Assembly: GCA_000349905.1 (NCBI GenBank)
Contig: KB722750.1
Location: forward strand, 184,638 to 216,322
Source of the DNA: Volvariella volvacea V23
Taxonomy: Eukaryota > Basidiomycota > Agaricomycetes > Agaricales > Pluteaceae
Direction of reading: 5' to 3'
DNA length: 31,685 nt
The stretch's first letter is position 1, and each line of letters begins with the position of its first letter. Below are positions 23,073 to 31,685 of this stretch, piece after piece. Below the pieces are notes generated by a model, which was given only the letters and a program-made list of their open reading frames with translations, did no database searches and was not told where the DNA came from. Both the position numbers and the translations under genes were made by a program.

Positions 23073-24728
23073 ATGTCATGCCTCCAGACTACTGCCCAGA
23101 TCGCCGACCTTGACGCCAAGATTCACTCACTCGAAGCCCAACTTCTTGACCTTCGAAGGAAGAGGAATCGGTTAATGCCCATCGCTAAACTCCCGCCAGA
23201 ACTCATTAACGACATCCTCCGCCACCTTGTCGACGCCACCGTTTCCGACAGCGAAAAAGTCATTTCTGATGCACTATACAAGGAGAACCGCCTTCTCGTG
23301 TACCGTTGGCTTCCTGTTACGCATTTTTGTTCCCAGTGGCGGAAGTTGGCGTTGGAAAATTCCTCCCTATGGACCCATATCTGGACCACTGACCTTGGGA
23401 GGTTCAAGGCGTTTATTGAGCGGTCCAAGGACCAACTATTACACATCGACACATGGTCTGATGGCCTTGCTAGTGCTGATCAGGAAGAAGTCTTTCAGCT
23501 TATCGTCAGCAATATGCACAGAATTCGCTTGCTTCGCCTTCGGTTGTGGTTCACCAGGAATAAGGTCCCAATGCTCCAGAATATACCCGCTCCCCAATTG
23601 GAGGTTCTTATATATTCAGATACCTCATATAACCCCATCACTACCCCACCAACGCAGCTCGAATATCCAAAGCTCCGCCGCTTGGAAATACATACATGCT
23701 CAGAAGACGAGTGGGGTTGCCTCCTTCCCTCACGCCTACCCACTGTAACCGACGTCGTATTAAAGGAGCTCAAACTCCATGACCAAATAGCATTATTAAA
23801 CCGCTGTACGAGCATTCGCCATCTGTCGATAATAGATTACATGTTGGACTCCTCAGACCCACCCGCCCCAGTTGAACTACCCAACCTTCAATACCTGAAG
23901 CATTCTTTCGCTCCCTGGAATACACTCGACTTCCTCGCGTTCCCTTCTGTATCACGGGTAGACATAGACACCAATAAAACCACCAACCATTCCGATGAGG
24001 CCGGCGCATCCATTTCGGTTCTCTCAAGATTCCTGGGACTATTCAGAGACCCCATCCACTCCGATGCACCACCTCACCACTTTTCGCTCATATTCGACAC
24101 CCACAATCTGACCGTTAAAGCTAGCGGTCCGACCGGTGAACAGCTCATATCATTCAACAGCTCGTCTTTATGGCAATCTCCCGTAGATGCCTCCGACTAT
24201 ACCCAATGGTTCGAAGGTCTCCTGCAACTATCAAAGACGACGAATATCGGGTTCGAGTCGATCGAAGTCAGGAGCAAACTCGGCGTACACGACATCTTTT
24301 GCGCCTTCCAGGAGCATGCGTCAGTTTCGAAAATTCACATCAACAGCACCGACGGATTCATGGATATCCTATCGCCCACCTATATGAGCACTGTCGAATG
24401 CATCGTACGTGTGCTAGACATGCCTCTCACGAAACCATTCTGTGAATGTCAGAGATGCCATGAAATGCGCATAACATCTTATCCTGGTTTGAAGACGCTC
24501 GTTTTGGACACTGTGGAGGAAGAGGCGGTTCCATATAAGGATGCAGAGTGGCTTGAGATGTTCTTGGGTTGGCTGACGGAACGGAGTGCAAGAGGGATTG
24601 GGCTAGAAAATTTAGTATTGCATTCAATACGCGGAAAGGTTGTGCAGGAAGAATTGGAAAAGCTCAGGAGCATTGTACCCAGAGTTGAATTGGAGGAGCA
24701 TGAGGAACCGCAGAAAGAACTTGTATGA
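23073..24728 (+). CDS. F-box-like protein, intronless, 551 aa
   Basis: Paralogue of the pseudogene at 30023-31666 and more distantly of the gene at 20948-22639. The start is the ATG at 23073; the frame is open ten codons further up but without an ATG. A coiled-coil start (residues about 8-35, ending LRRKRNRLMPIAK) leads into the F-box-like segment LPPELINDILRHLVD and HFCSQWRKLALENSSLWT (about residues 38-98). The remainder has leucine-rich strand patterns such as LPTVTDVVLKELKL. A cysteine cluster CECQRCHEMR lies about 100 residues from the end, followed by YPGLKTLVLD. This fits an SCF adaptor with a divergent leucine-rich substrate arm, but the target is unknown. Its last 260 bp recur, decayed, at 29040-29350. 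Confidence 0.86.
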   Translation: MSCLQTTAQIADLDAKIHSLEAQLLDLRRKRNRLMPIAKLPPELINDILRHLVDATVSDSEKVISDALYKENRLLVYRWLPVTHFCSQWRKLALENSSLWTHIWTTDLGRFKAFIERSKDQLLHIDTWSDGLASADQEEVFQLIVSNMHRIRLLRLRLWFTRNKVPMLQNIPAPQLEVLIYSDTSYNPITTPPTQLEYPKLRRLEIHTCSEDEWGCLLPSRLPTVTDVVLKELKLHDQIALLNRCTSIRHLSIIDYMLDSSDPPAPVELPNLQYLKHSFAPWNTLDFLAFPSVSRVDIDTNKTTNHSDEAGASISVLSRFLGLFRDPIHSDAPPHHFSLIFDTHNLTVKASGPTGEQLISFNSSSLWQSPVDASDYTQWFEGLLQLSKTTNIGFESIEVRSKLGVHDIFCAFQEHASVSKIHINSTDGFMDILSPTYMSTVECIVRVLDMPLTKPFCECQRCHEMRITSYPGLKTLVLDTVEEEAVPYKDAEWLEMFLGWLTERSARGIGLENLVLHSIRGKVVQEELEKLRSIVPRVELEEHEEPQKELV

Positions 24729-25105
24729 GAGTAATTTCTTTGTATCACATCCCATGTATTACTTAGTAACACTAATCAATTGCGCCTCACGAGATGGCAT
24801 CGCCATACGAACTATTGGCGCTTAATTGATACCCTACACATTTAGTAGGCTACCTGCACGATCAAACTGGAGTCATTGACAAAGCGACCTAAGCTAAGCA
24901 CGACCCAACGCTCCAAAGGGTTGGAATGGTCAGGTTGGCTCATGCACGAGCTTAGTTTTGTATATGGTGGTCACCTCTACCCTCATCCTATCACATGTCC
25001 CCTTACTAACATCTACAGGTAAAACGGTAAGGTTTTGCACGGAATATTTAAGAAGCTGGAAGACGTGGAGGGTTTCTTTGGTCGCTACCCGCGGCTCCTC
25101 GGAAG
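24729..25105. other. Convergent intergenic region
   Basis: This contains the 3' flanks of the + strand F-box gene and the - strand F-box/propeller-like gene. The first 45 bases are shared with the decayed copy at 29305-29350. No gene seen. Confidence 0.5.
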
Positions 25106-26625
25106 TTATTCATCAGGTCGTCCTAGTTCCATGACAGTAATTACACCAATCCATATTACTACTCTTCCCCCACCAATATCCGATACTGGTGGTAGCATTG
25201 CATTACCATGAAGCGTCGATCTCTTCTGAACAATGGTAAAACCTCCCTCCCCTTGGTTGTCATCATCTGACCATGGATGGTACATGAGAGTGAGTATGGA
25301 ACTGTACCAAAATGCAGAGTAATTATACCCATAAGAGGGGAGAGGATTCGGGACAGGAAATAAAGATTGTGGGATATGCCCGAGCTTGACTATCCTTTGT
25401 GCATCAAGTTGATTATTGGAGTTTCCGAGGAAGACGCCATAAACGCCATCCATGGTGGCCGAGATTATTCGGATCGAGTCTTTACAAGATATAGACTCTG
25501 GAATGAATTCCTCCCTTATGTGACTACCACTGGAGGCTGTCCAAAGTGGTCGAATCTCATCTGTCCACTGAACAAGTCCTGTGAAGACTTTTACTTTCGT
25601 AAATGAAAGATAGTCGTAAACTTGGAGATCTCATCCCCTCCGAAGAATTATACGATCCCCTGGGAGCAGGTGGACATGCACCTGACGATGTGAGCACAAC
25701 TACGAACCAGACAAACGAGAAGCCTTACAGGTCTGAGATTTGCGCGTCGAATCCATTTATCGTAGCCTGACGGTGCCTTTTCCAGGTTTGTCCAGTTGGT
25801 GATGACGGTGTGGCATATATATGTCTCTTTCTCAGCGACACAATATGCCAAGAAATCTCCAAGAATCGAAATTGCGGATGCACGACCATAAGGTTCTGGT
25901 TGAAAAGATACGAGTTGCTGGGCAACTAAATTCGATTTCGAGGAGTGGCTGTCATAGACAAGGGATACACGCCAAATCTCGAGCCTATATCCAAACGTCA
26001 AGGCAAGCTTGAACGTTAGCATCGGAGATGATAAGTCGACATCTACTGCCATCTGGACTCTAACATAAGTCAGGTCAGATTCAGAAATGAGAACGTGTGG
26101 AGTAGGGTCTCTTTCATCCAGGTCGTAGAATAAGATGGATCCCAAGCTGATCCCAACAAGTAGCCATCGGCCACTTTTCATCCACTTTGACCCTAGGCGC
26201 AAGTTCGAATTTGAGTCTACGTTCTCGAGCTGGTACTCCATCATCAGTCTTCCACCTGATTTCGGCACTTCTCCAACGCAGAATAAGATGCTCCAATTCC
26301 TGAGCAGTATACGAGTTGATTGGCCGTTCGAGGAATAATCCAGGAGGATGGTTTAAGTAGTAGGAGAGTTCCTTGTGGGACAGCTTGCAATAAGGCTTTA
26401 GTTTTAGATGCACAGCATAAATTTTTGCAGGTCTAAAGTGGAGTGAGCATGGATCAACTGGATTGGCATGGACCACTCACTGTTTCCTGAGGTATTGAGT
26501 TCGTTCGCGAACGAAAGATCCAGCTCCGTAGCGATCGACGAAACGAGCCCATTCTTGTACGGAACGCGTACAGAAAAAGATGGAGAAGACTGATTGGAGA
26601 CGCTATAATGAGGCGGACATTATAC
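25106..26625 (-). pseudogene. F-box/propeller-like gene, damaged
   Basis: Read from 26625 down: a segment CTRSVQEWARFVDRYGAG, a plausible intron (about 26438-26486), then QELEHLILRWRSAEIRW, KSGRWLLVGISLGSILFYDLD, FGYRLEIWRV, a 47-nt intron near 25683-25730, VHVHLLPGDRIIL, DLQVYDYLSF, VQWTDEIRPLW, and a C-terminal block with TMDGVYGVFLGNSNN and GGGRVVI to the stop at 25106. This order matches a large Agaricomycete family with an N-terminal F-box and a WD-like propeller. The F-box itself is not seen. An in-frame TGA at 25631-25633 interrupts the strand between RIILRRG and DLQVYDY. Near 26240 the frame changes; a weak 52-nt intron could bridge this, or it is a second lesion. I call it a probable pseudogene; a poorly spliced functional gene is less likely. 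Confidence 0.6.
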
Positions 26626-26850
26626 AGCCTGTACTTCATAGCAAACCGCAACGAAAGACGCCCAGTATACTACGCGACGGACTCTCGATGCACGTGACTC
26701 CGTTGGGCCTAAATCGAGACTCCCGCCTTGAAGACCAAAATACGAAAAAAACACATTTTGAATTGTTAATTCTCAGAGATAAACCACGTACCCTGCGCGA
26801 CTAACATTCCTCGGTGGCTGCGAATAATACGTATGTCATATCCTAGGGAT
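26598..26850. repeat. Repeat copy A (upstream of F-box/propeller gene)
   Basis: About 250 bp recurs at 29358-29618 in the same orientation with scattered substitutions and small gaps. Shared blocks include TAATGAGGCGGACA, AGAGATAAACCACGTACCC, GCTGCGAATAATAC and TCATATCCTAGGGAT. It covers the 5' end and upstream region of the damaged F-box/propeller gene. It has no inverted ends or target duplication that I can see, so segmental duplication fits better than a transposon. Confidence 0.85.
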
Positions 26851-27220
26851 AATGAATGCATGGCAGGCAGTCGAGGCAACGCATAACATCACGCGATGAA
26901 AATGCTTCAAGTCCAAATTCCCCGGCCTCAATGGGGCAGGAGAATGCTTACTAGCTGCTTAGTACATAAAGAAGCAATAAACTACCACCCCGCATCCCAC
27001 ATACTGTACCTGCACAGTGACAGGATTACCACCAGGTAAGTTTGTTACTCTTCGTCTTGTCCGGCGCTAAAGGTACTAGTATCGTAAGACTACCGCTTGG
27101 CTCTGGCCATGGGTTACGTTCATTGCTATTAGTGTACATTGACTCACGGAGTAAATCTGCTATAAATCGTCGTTCTCGAGAGCAATCACACTAACACTAC
27201 TAGTAAGCAATCATCATAGT
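26851..27220. other. Intergenic region
   Basis: No gene recognised. It forms the 3' flank of the I66-like gene. The right end of repeat copy A lies at its left border. Confidence 0.4.
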
Positions 27221-27800
27221 TTACTCCTTAATTTCGACAGGGGTGATCTCAAAGATGTCATTTGCGCCAAGCAAATTTTCGCATAGAAGCTTGAGGCCAT
27301 TAAAATTAATAGTGAACAAAGATTATGTCACTTTCCATGCTCACCTGTTCATATGGCTCGAGGGCAATCCATCTAGCGGACTTATTGAGTGTGAAGATGC
27401 TGATTGAGTATCGTTCATCAGCCCGTGTCGCCATTCAGAACATGACTATGGGACATATCGATAGAAACGGGGGTCATCTGGATCGACACGCTCGATAAGC
27501 CATTTATCGCTGGGTTGCATTGCTGCGGCGACTTTATTCTCGAGGTTGATTACTCCCAGCTTGCCGTCGTCCGTGGTCCTGATGAGGTAGTGACCGTCTA
27601 ACTCTTCTATAAACCACTGCGAAATGCTCAAAAATCAGTAATTATGGAGGGTGGTAAGAGAAACAAGCACTGACGTCGCGAGGCCTGACGCCTTCTGGGA
27701 ATGTGACCACAGACCACGGAGGCATTAGACCCTCCGTATGGCGATCAGCGACTGGGCGGGCTTTGTTGCGGATTATGTAGAGTCCAGTTTGGAGCGACAT
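27221..27800 (-). CDS. I66-type serine protease inhibitor-like protein, 130 aa
   Basis: It resembles the mushroom beta-trefoil inhibitors of MEROPS family I66 (such as the Coprinopsis inhibitor CCP1), small proteins that block trypsin-like proteases. Four exons: 27675-27800, 27455-27616, 27345-27380 and 27221-27289. The start MSLQTGLYIIRN, the strand VVTFPEG, WFIEELDGHYLI, DKWLIERV, ARWIALEP and the ending NDIFEITPVEI match the repeating trefoil pattern in order. Exon 2 must join exon 3 across a 74-nt intron whose acceptor (AATAAG) is weak; if that splice fails, the protein stops after RFYRYVP. It is shorter than the usual 140-150 residues of the family because the second repeat is brief. No signal peptide is seen, which is normal for this family. 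Neighbours are decayed F-box and galactosidase copies, so it sits in a fast-changing region. Confidence 0.65.
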
Positions 27801-28544
27801 GCCTTGGATCAATGTAAACTCCGGCGGGGAGCTTGGAGATAGGTTTGCTCGCTCATTCCAAGCTTTATATGCCAGGGAGCTCTGATAATGATCGTCTTAT
27901 CTTTTCTGCTATCCTGGAACTGGTATTTCTTCTATCATCTCATTCCTTGAATGCTCTTCTGATATCGTTAACATGCCATTGGGGTATGTCGTACAAATAT
28001 ATACCAAGTGATATTCATCTTCCCCTCATAATTCCCGTATTGGTTGAAGAAAGAGATGATAGAAGGTCTGTGCTGAAATCCTTGCTCATATGACCAGGAC
28101 GAGCTCAGGATCGTTGTCTGACGGCTTCTATGAAAGAGTTATGTCTCTCAATGAAGGCAAAAACAGAACTGAATAGAAACGTGTCACAGTGGAGCCCGCT
28201 GGTCATGGGTTCTTGCCAGGGATTGGTAGAGACTATATAGGAGATTCGGCTTTCACTATTTTGCGCCTGTCAGAAAGAGCCTCATCTCTGCCTTTGTGAA
28301 CTTGTGCAAGGAACGTGGGCTGCACCTTGGATCAGAGTGGCACATAATGTCGCCGAATTTTCGAATTCGAATCCTCTACAGCTGCTTAAGAAAGAAACGA
28401 TCAACCCACTGGGCCGAAAAACAGCTCAGGCACAGCAGTGTCGAATTTGAATTTGTGTTGATCCTTGAAGCGGAATAAATAAATCGAGTACGGAAACCTG
28501 AGCGCATGACGTTGTGGCTTCGCTTAACTGAATACGACAAGTTT
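27801..28544. other. Intergenic region, about 740 bp
   Basis: No recognisable gene. Frames at 27833-28093 and 28296-28478 (+) have no motif. It may include more of the decayed duplicated block, but I could not align it to the galactosidase 3' end by eye. Confidence 0.4.
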
Positions 28545-28890
28545 GTGGATAAAAATCAGTCGAACCAGTAATAAACGAGTCGCTACAAATCATCAAACCT
28601 TTGGGATGATAAATTCAGGGAATAGTCGCATGCACATTCATAATTCTGGCATCTCCAGGTGGGGAATATGCCTATTGTTGCCTGTAAGATAGTCAGTTTA
28701 ACGTTCCATTGAAGTGCTTACCTTCCGACTATGTCCGAGGTCTGTACCCCAGCTGATCCAATATTCAGTAATTGTGTCAAAAGCTAAAATACTCAGATAT
28801 ACAGCTTGACTCTAAAGCAAGGTGTGTAATTGGAAAGCCAAATGAATTCACCACACCCCATTCACACAGAGAGAATTGCTCGTTCTGCTA
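28545..28890 (-). pseudogene. Relic of alpha-galactosidase exons 10-14
   Basis: On the - strand the order of the functional gene is still visible. An exon end reading CTGTGTGAATGGGGTGTG with a GTGAAT donor corresponds to the CQWGW exon. A degenerate copy of the 14-nt microexon (AGTCAAGCTGTAT after TTTAG) follows near 28796-28812, then an exon coding WGTDLGHSRK with a GTAAGC donor (family [10 protein letters not shown]), then one coding ATIGIFPTW (family TTGDIAPEW, where the acid/base Asp has been lost), then an acceptor TTGTAG and DSFITGST (family NSFITAST). Frames no longer connect and catalytic residues are lost, so it cannot make enzyme. Borders are approximate. Confidence 0.75.
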
Positions 28891-29039
28891 CTAAGCTCTG
28901 TATGCACACCCCTCATCCGCTGATAACGTCCGGTAATGCTATACGACTGACGCTCTCAGCCGGATCTAAATTCAATATGAGTAGGACTTCGGTTCTTGAA
29001 TATCACTAGTAGCACATACCGAGACAGATACCGTAAAAT

Positions 29040-29350
29040 CGGCGTACACGACATCTTTTGCACATTCCGGGAGCATGAATCAATTTGGACATCGTGGAGG
29101 AAGAGGAAATTCCGTATAAGGATGCAGAGTGGTTCGAGATGTTCTTGGATTGGCTAATGGAACGGATGTAAGAGGAATTAGACTAGAAGAGCTGATATTG
29201 CATTCGATGCACGAAAAGGTTGCACAGGAGGAATTGAAAAAGCTCAGAAGCGTTATTCCCAGAGTTGAACTATAGGAGCATGAGGAACCGCAGAAAGAAC
29301 CTGTAGCAGATTAATTGCTTTGAATCACATCTCATGCATTACTTAATAAC
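29040..29350 (+). pseudogene. Relic of the 3' end of the + strand F-box gene
   Basis: This aligns with 24280-24331 and then 24502-24775, so about 170 bp inside the copy has been deleted. Shared text includes GGCGTACACGACATCTTTTG and GATGCAGAGTGG. Compared with the intact gene, the copy has frame changes and a stop (CTATAG in place of TTGGAG) before the shared CATGAGGAACCGCAGAAAGA end. It also keeps the 3' flank (CATTACTTA-TAACAC). Confidence 0.88.
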
Positions 29351-29357
29351 ACGACAG

Positions 29358-29618
29358 GGACGTGATAATGAGGCGGACAATATACAACCCGTACTTCATA
29401 GCAAATCACAACAAGAGACGCCCAGTCCACCACGCAACGGACTTCGGATGCACGCGACTCAGTTGGGCCTACTTGGAGACCAAAATACGAAAAAAAACTC
29501 ATTTTAAATTGTCAACCCCCAGAGATAAACCACGTACCCATTTCTTGAAGCTAATACGACCAACAAACCTCGGCAGCTGCGAATAATACCATTGTTTTGT
29601 GTGTCATATCCTAGGGAT
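29358..29618. repeat. Repeat copy B
   Basis: Second copy of the sequence at 26598-26850, same orientation. It follows the F-box 3' relic almost directly, whereas in the intact arrangement about 1.8 kb (the F-box/propeller gene) lies between them. That gap marks a deletion. Confidence 0.85.
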
Positions 29619-30022
29619 TCGTTTGGACCTATAGATTTTTGATGAGATGTCGAAATCTATTACCAATGTAGTAAAGGAGAGTCATACTGTGACATCTACC
29701 TACTCTGATTGAAGGTCGTACGTCAGTCTCGCGCATAGATGTGTGAATGTATGATCTAAACGTGGAGTTTATTTGTGGCCTTTGTCCCATTGCTGGATCA
29801 TGGCTTGTAGGTGCTGAGTACATCTGCTGTAATGAAATTGAATGTCAGCTCTAAATCGATGACCTGTTGATTGGAGTTGCACTCACCCAGTTCGTTCACC
29901 CTCTTGTAAGTTGCAATATCAGCGTGTGCAGTTCACGGCATGTGCCGGGGTCAACATTGGGTCAACACGTCTTGCATCCCTGAGAAAAAGTTGGCTTGGC
30001 ATAGATCCACCCCCCCAGTCCA
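29619..30022. other. Upstream region of the last F-box paralogue
   Basis: No gene recognised. A frame of 64 codons at 29629-29823 (-) has no motif. The former promoter of the pseudogene at 30023 should be here. Confidence 0.4.
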
Positions 30023-31666
30023 ATGTATTCTCCACAGCTCGAAGCACGAATCGCAATCGTTGATGCAGATATGACCGAGTTGGAGGCTCAAATCGTTCAA
30101 TTACGACGCCAAAGGAACTCTCTGATGCCCATTTCAATGCTTTCCCCTAGGCTCATCATCGATATTCTCAAACTCATCCTTGACGAAGCCGTAGCCGCTA
30201 TAAAAAAGGTCTCCTCTGAACACGAGCACACCGATGTCGCACCTCTGCTTAGCAGTTGAGTTGAGTGTACCCAAATCTATGCAAATTGGAGGAATATAGC
30301 GCTAGGTTGCCCCGACTTATGGTCCTTCATCTGCACGACCAACACGGATAAGTTTGACACGTACATCGAGCGCTCAAAGGGCCTCCTCCTGGACCTCGAC
30401 ATCTGGCCTCGCAAGTATAAGCGCATCAAGATGTTCCAACACGCCATGGACTATATGAACAGAGTCCGATCGCTGCGCCTCTGGCAGAGAGCGATTGACT
30501 GGGACTATCTCAGGTTTCGTGGCATACGCGCACCCAACATCGAGGTTCTTCGATTCACAGAGAACCAGGCGTCGTTTGTGAATGTCAATCGAATTGATTC
30601 ACCAATTCTCATGCCGAAGCTTCACCAACTGGAAGTATCAAGTGGTTCGAACGCGACTTGGCGCCGTCTTCTTCCCTCGCACCTGCCAACTGTCACCGAC
30701 CTTACCCTCACCGATCTCGACTCTGAAGATGAATTGGACATACTGAGACGTTGTAATTCAGTTCTCAGGCTCTCTGTGCGCTGGCAAAGTCGTGGTCAAG
30801 TGGCTTCACTGCGATCGATAACACTATCAAAGCTCTCCCATTTACGGCTCAACGACATTACATGGCCAGTATTTAACCACCTCACCCTCCCCTCCATTCA
30901 GCATATAGATGCTTTGGTGGTAGTTCAAGCGAGCCAAGTGTCAGACTGCTTCACCCAACTTGCACAGATCATCAAATCCAAGCCCCTTAACAATCCCACT
31001 CGTGGTCATGCACGATTGCACGACCTCTCGATTTCCTGCTGTCGAGGGCAAACGGTCAAAGTAGAAGCACTAAACGCAACGGGAGATCCTCTTGTTACAT
31101 TGGATGTCGAGCTTGTATCAAGCGATGCCGCTACAACAGATACCTCCCGCATGTTCTTTGAGCACCTTCCATCATTCATGCAATCCGTAAATATGGGAGT
31201 TCGTGCGATTGATGCTGAATTGGTGCACGGTTGGCATGAAAGCGATTTTCAATGTCTCTTTTTCACCCTCCAGGATGAACCTGATACGACCACCATTCGT
31301 CTTCGAGGTATTGTTGAACTGCAATGCTTCCTTTCGTACCCGTCTTTTGAGGACCACCCCGAGTTCATGGGGAAACAATCAACGGATATTTGTGCCTGTA
31401 ATAGATGCCGCGAAATGAGGGTCCTGTCTTATCCGAAACTGAAGACACTTCTCTTGGGTAATATAGACGAAGGGGGAATCGTCAAGCTTGAGGGTGACAA
31501 GGGTTGGGATGTACTTGTAGACTGGCTTGAGGAAAGAAGCGAGATGGGGATGAGGCTAGAAACATTGGTGTTCATACGGTGTCGAGTGAAGCTTTTGGAT
31601 TCGAACATTTACGATAGGATATCGCGAGCTGTCACTAATGTTGTTGCGGAAACGTACCGCGCATAA
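30023..31666 (+). pseudogene. F-box-like paralogue with one premature stop
   Basis: Full-length paralogue of the gene at 23073-24728 (548 codons against 552). It begins MYSPQLEARIAIVDADMTEL (coiled coil), then LSPRLIIDILKLILDEAV, YANWRNIALGCPDLWSFI, leucine-rich strands such as LPTVTDLTLTDL, and CACNRCREMRVLSYPKLKTL near the end. The frame is open throughout except for a TGA at 30257-30259 (codon 79). In a gap-free alignment over this segment the intact paralogue has Trp there, so one G-to-A change from TGG explains it. No intron with GT-AG borders removes the stop cleanly in phase. Since the 469 codons after it stay open, the inactivation looks recent, or the stop is read through. Function of the family: probable SCF adaptor. 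Confidence 0.82.
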
Positions 31667-31685
31667 TGATTCCTGTCGTCTATTC

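Noticed and set aside
27446..27463. Stop codon in the I66-like gene as proof of a pseudogene
   Set aside because: A 74-nt GT-AG intron (27381-27454) removes it and joins exons in phase to the family C-terminus.
26598..29618. The 250-bp repeat pair as a transposon or MITE
   Set aside because: No terminal inverted repeats or target duplication seen; the neighbouring relics show it belongs to a larger segmental duplication.
1..31685. CRISPR arrays, bacterial operons, prophage or rRNA genes
   Set aside because: No regular repeat-spacer pattern or bacterial signals; intron-rich genes show a fungal nuclear origin.

Overview
This window is fungal nuclear DNA. Nearly every gene is cut by many short introns of about 42-75 bp with GT-AG borders, and the product set (GH27 alpha-galactosidase, kinesin, fungal kinetochore protein Sos7, mushroom-type I66 protease-inhibitor fold, several F-box-like paralogues) points to an Agaricomycete basidiomycete. 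The expanded F-box and F-box/propeller-like families resemble those of Rhizoctonia and relatives. That taxonomic placement is inference from memory of families, not a database result. All splice models were built by hand from the sequence and checked by codon phase.

Left part (1-8.2 kb): about 2.3 kb with no recognisable gene, then a 15-exon kinesin (2291-5144, +), a small cytochrome b561-type membrane protein (5550-6644, +), and the C-terminal part of a protein resembling the Med25/SPOC fold (7149-8010, -). Middle part (10.4-15.5 kb): a 10-exon, 953-aa protein with an N-terminal winged-helix-like domain and a very long coiled coil (10446-13796, -) lies head to head with the kinetochore gene sos7 (14267-15503, +). 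Two gene-poor stretches (8.2-10.4 kb and 15.5-17.6 kb) flank this pair.

Right part (17.6-31.7 kb): a 21-exon GH27 alpha-galactosidase (17644-20031, -) with six exons of 8-17 nt and one GC-AG intron; two divergent intronless F-box-like genes (20948-22639, - and 23073-24728, +); a damaged F-box/propeller-like gene (25106-26625, -); and a small I66-like beta-trefoil inhibitor gene (27221-27800, -). A decayed miniature of the same block follows in the same order and orientation: alpha-galactosidase exon relics (28545-28890), the 3' end of the + strand F-box gene (29040-29350) and the sequence upstream of the F-box/propeller gene (29358-29618). The window ends in a full-length F-box-like paralogue (30023-31666, +) carrying one in-frame TGA at a codon that is Trp in the intact paralogue.

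Functionally, the left and middle genes are housekeeping (mitotic motor, kinetochore, chromatin-type coiled coil, transcription-type fold). The right part is a birth-and-death region of secreted enzyme, inhibitor and F-box families. The most notable signals are the microexon-rich alpha-galactosidase, the collapsed segmental duplication, and the winged-helix/coiled-coil protein paired with sos7.
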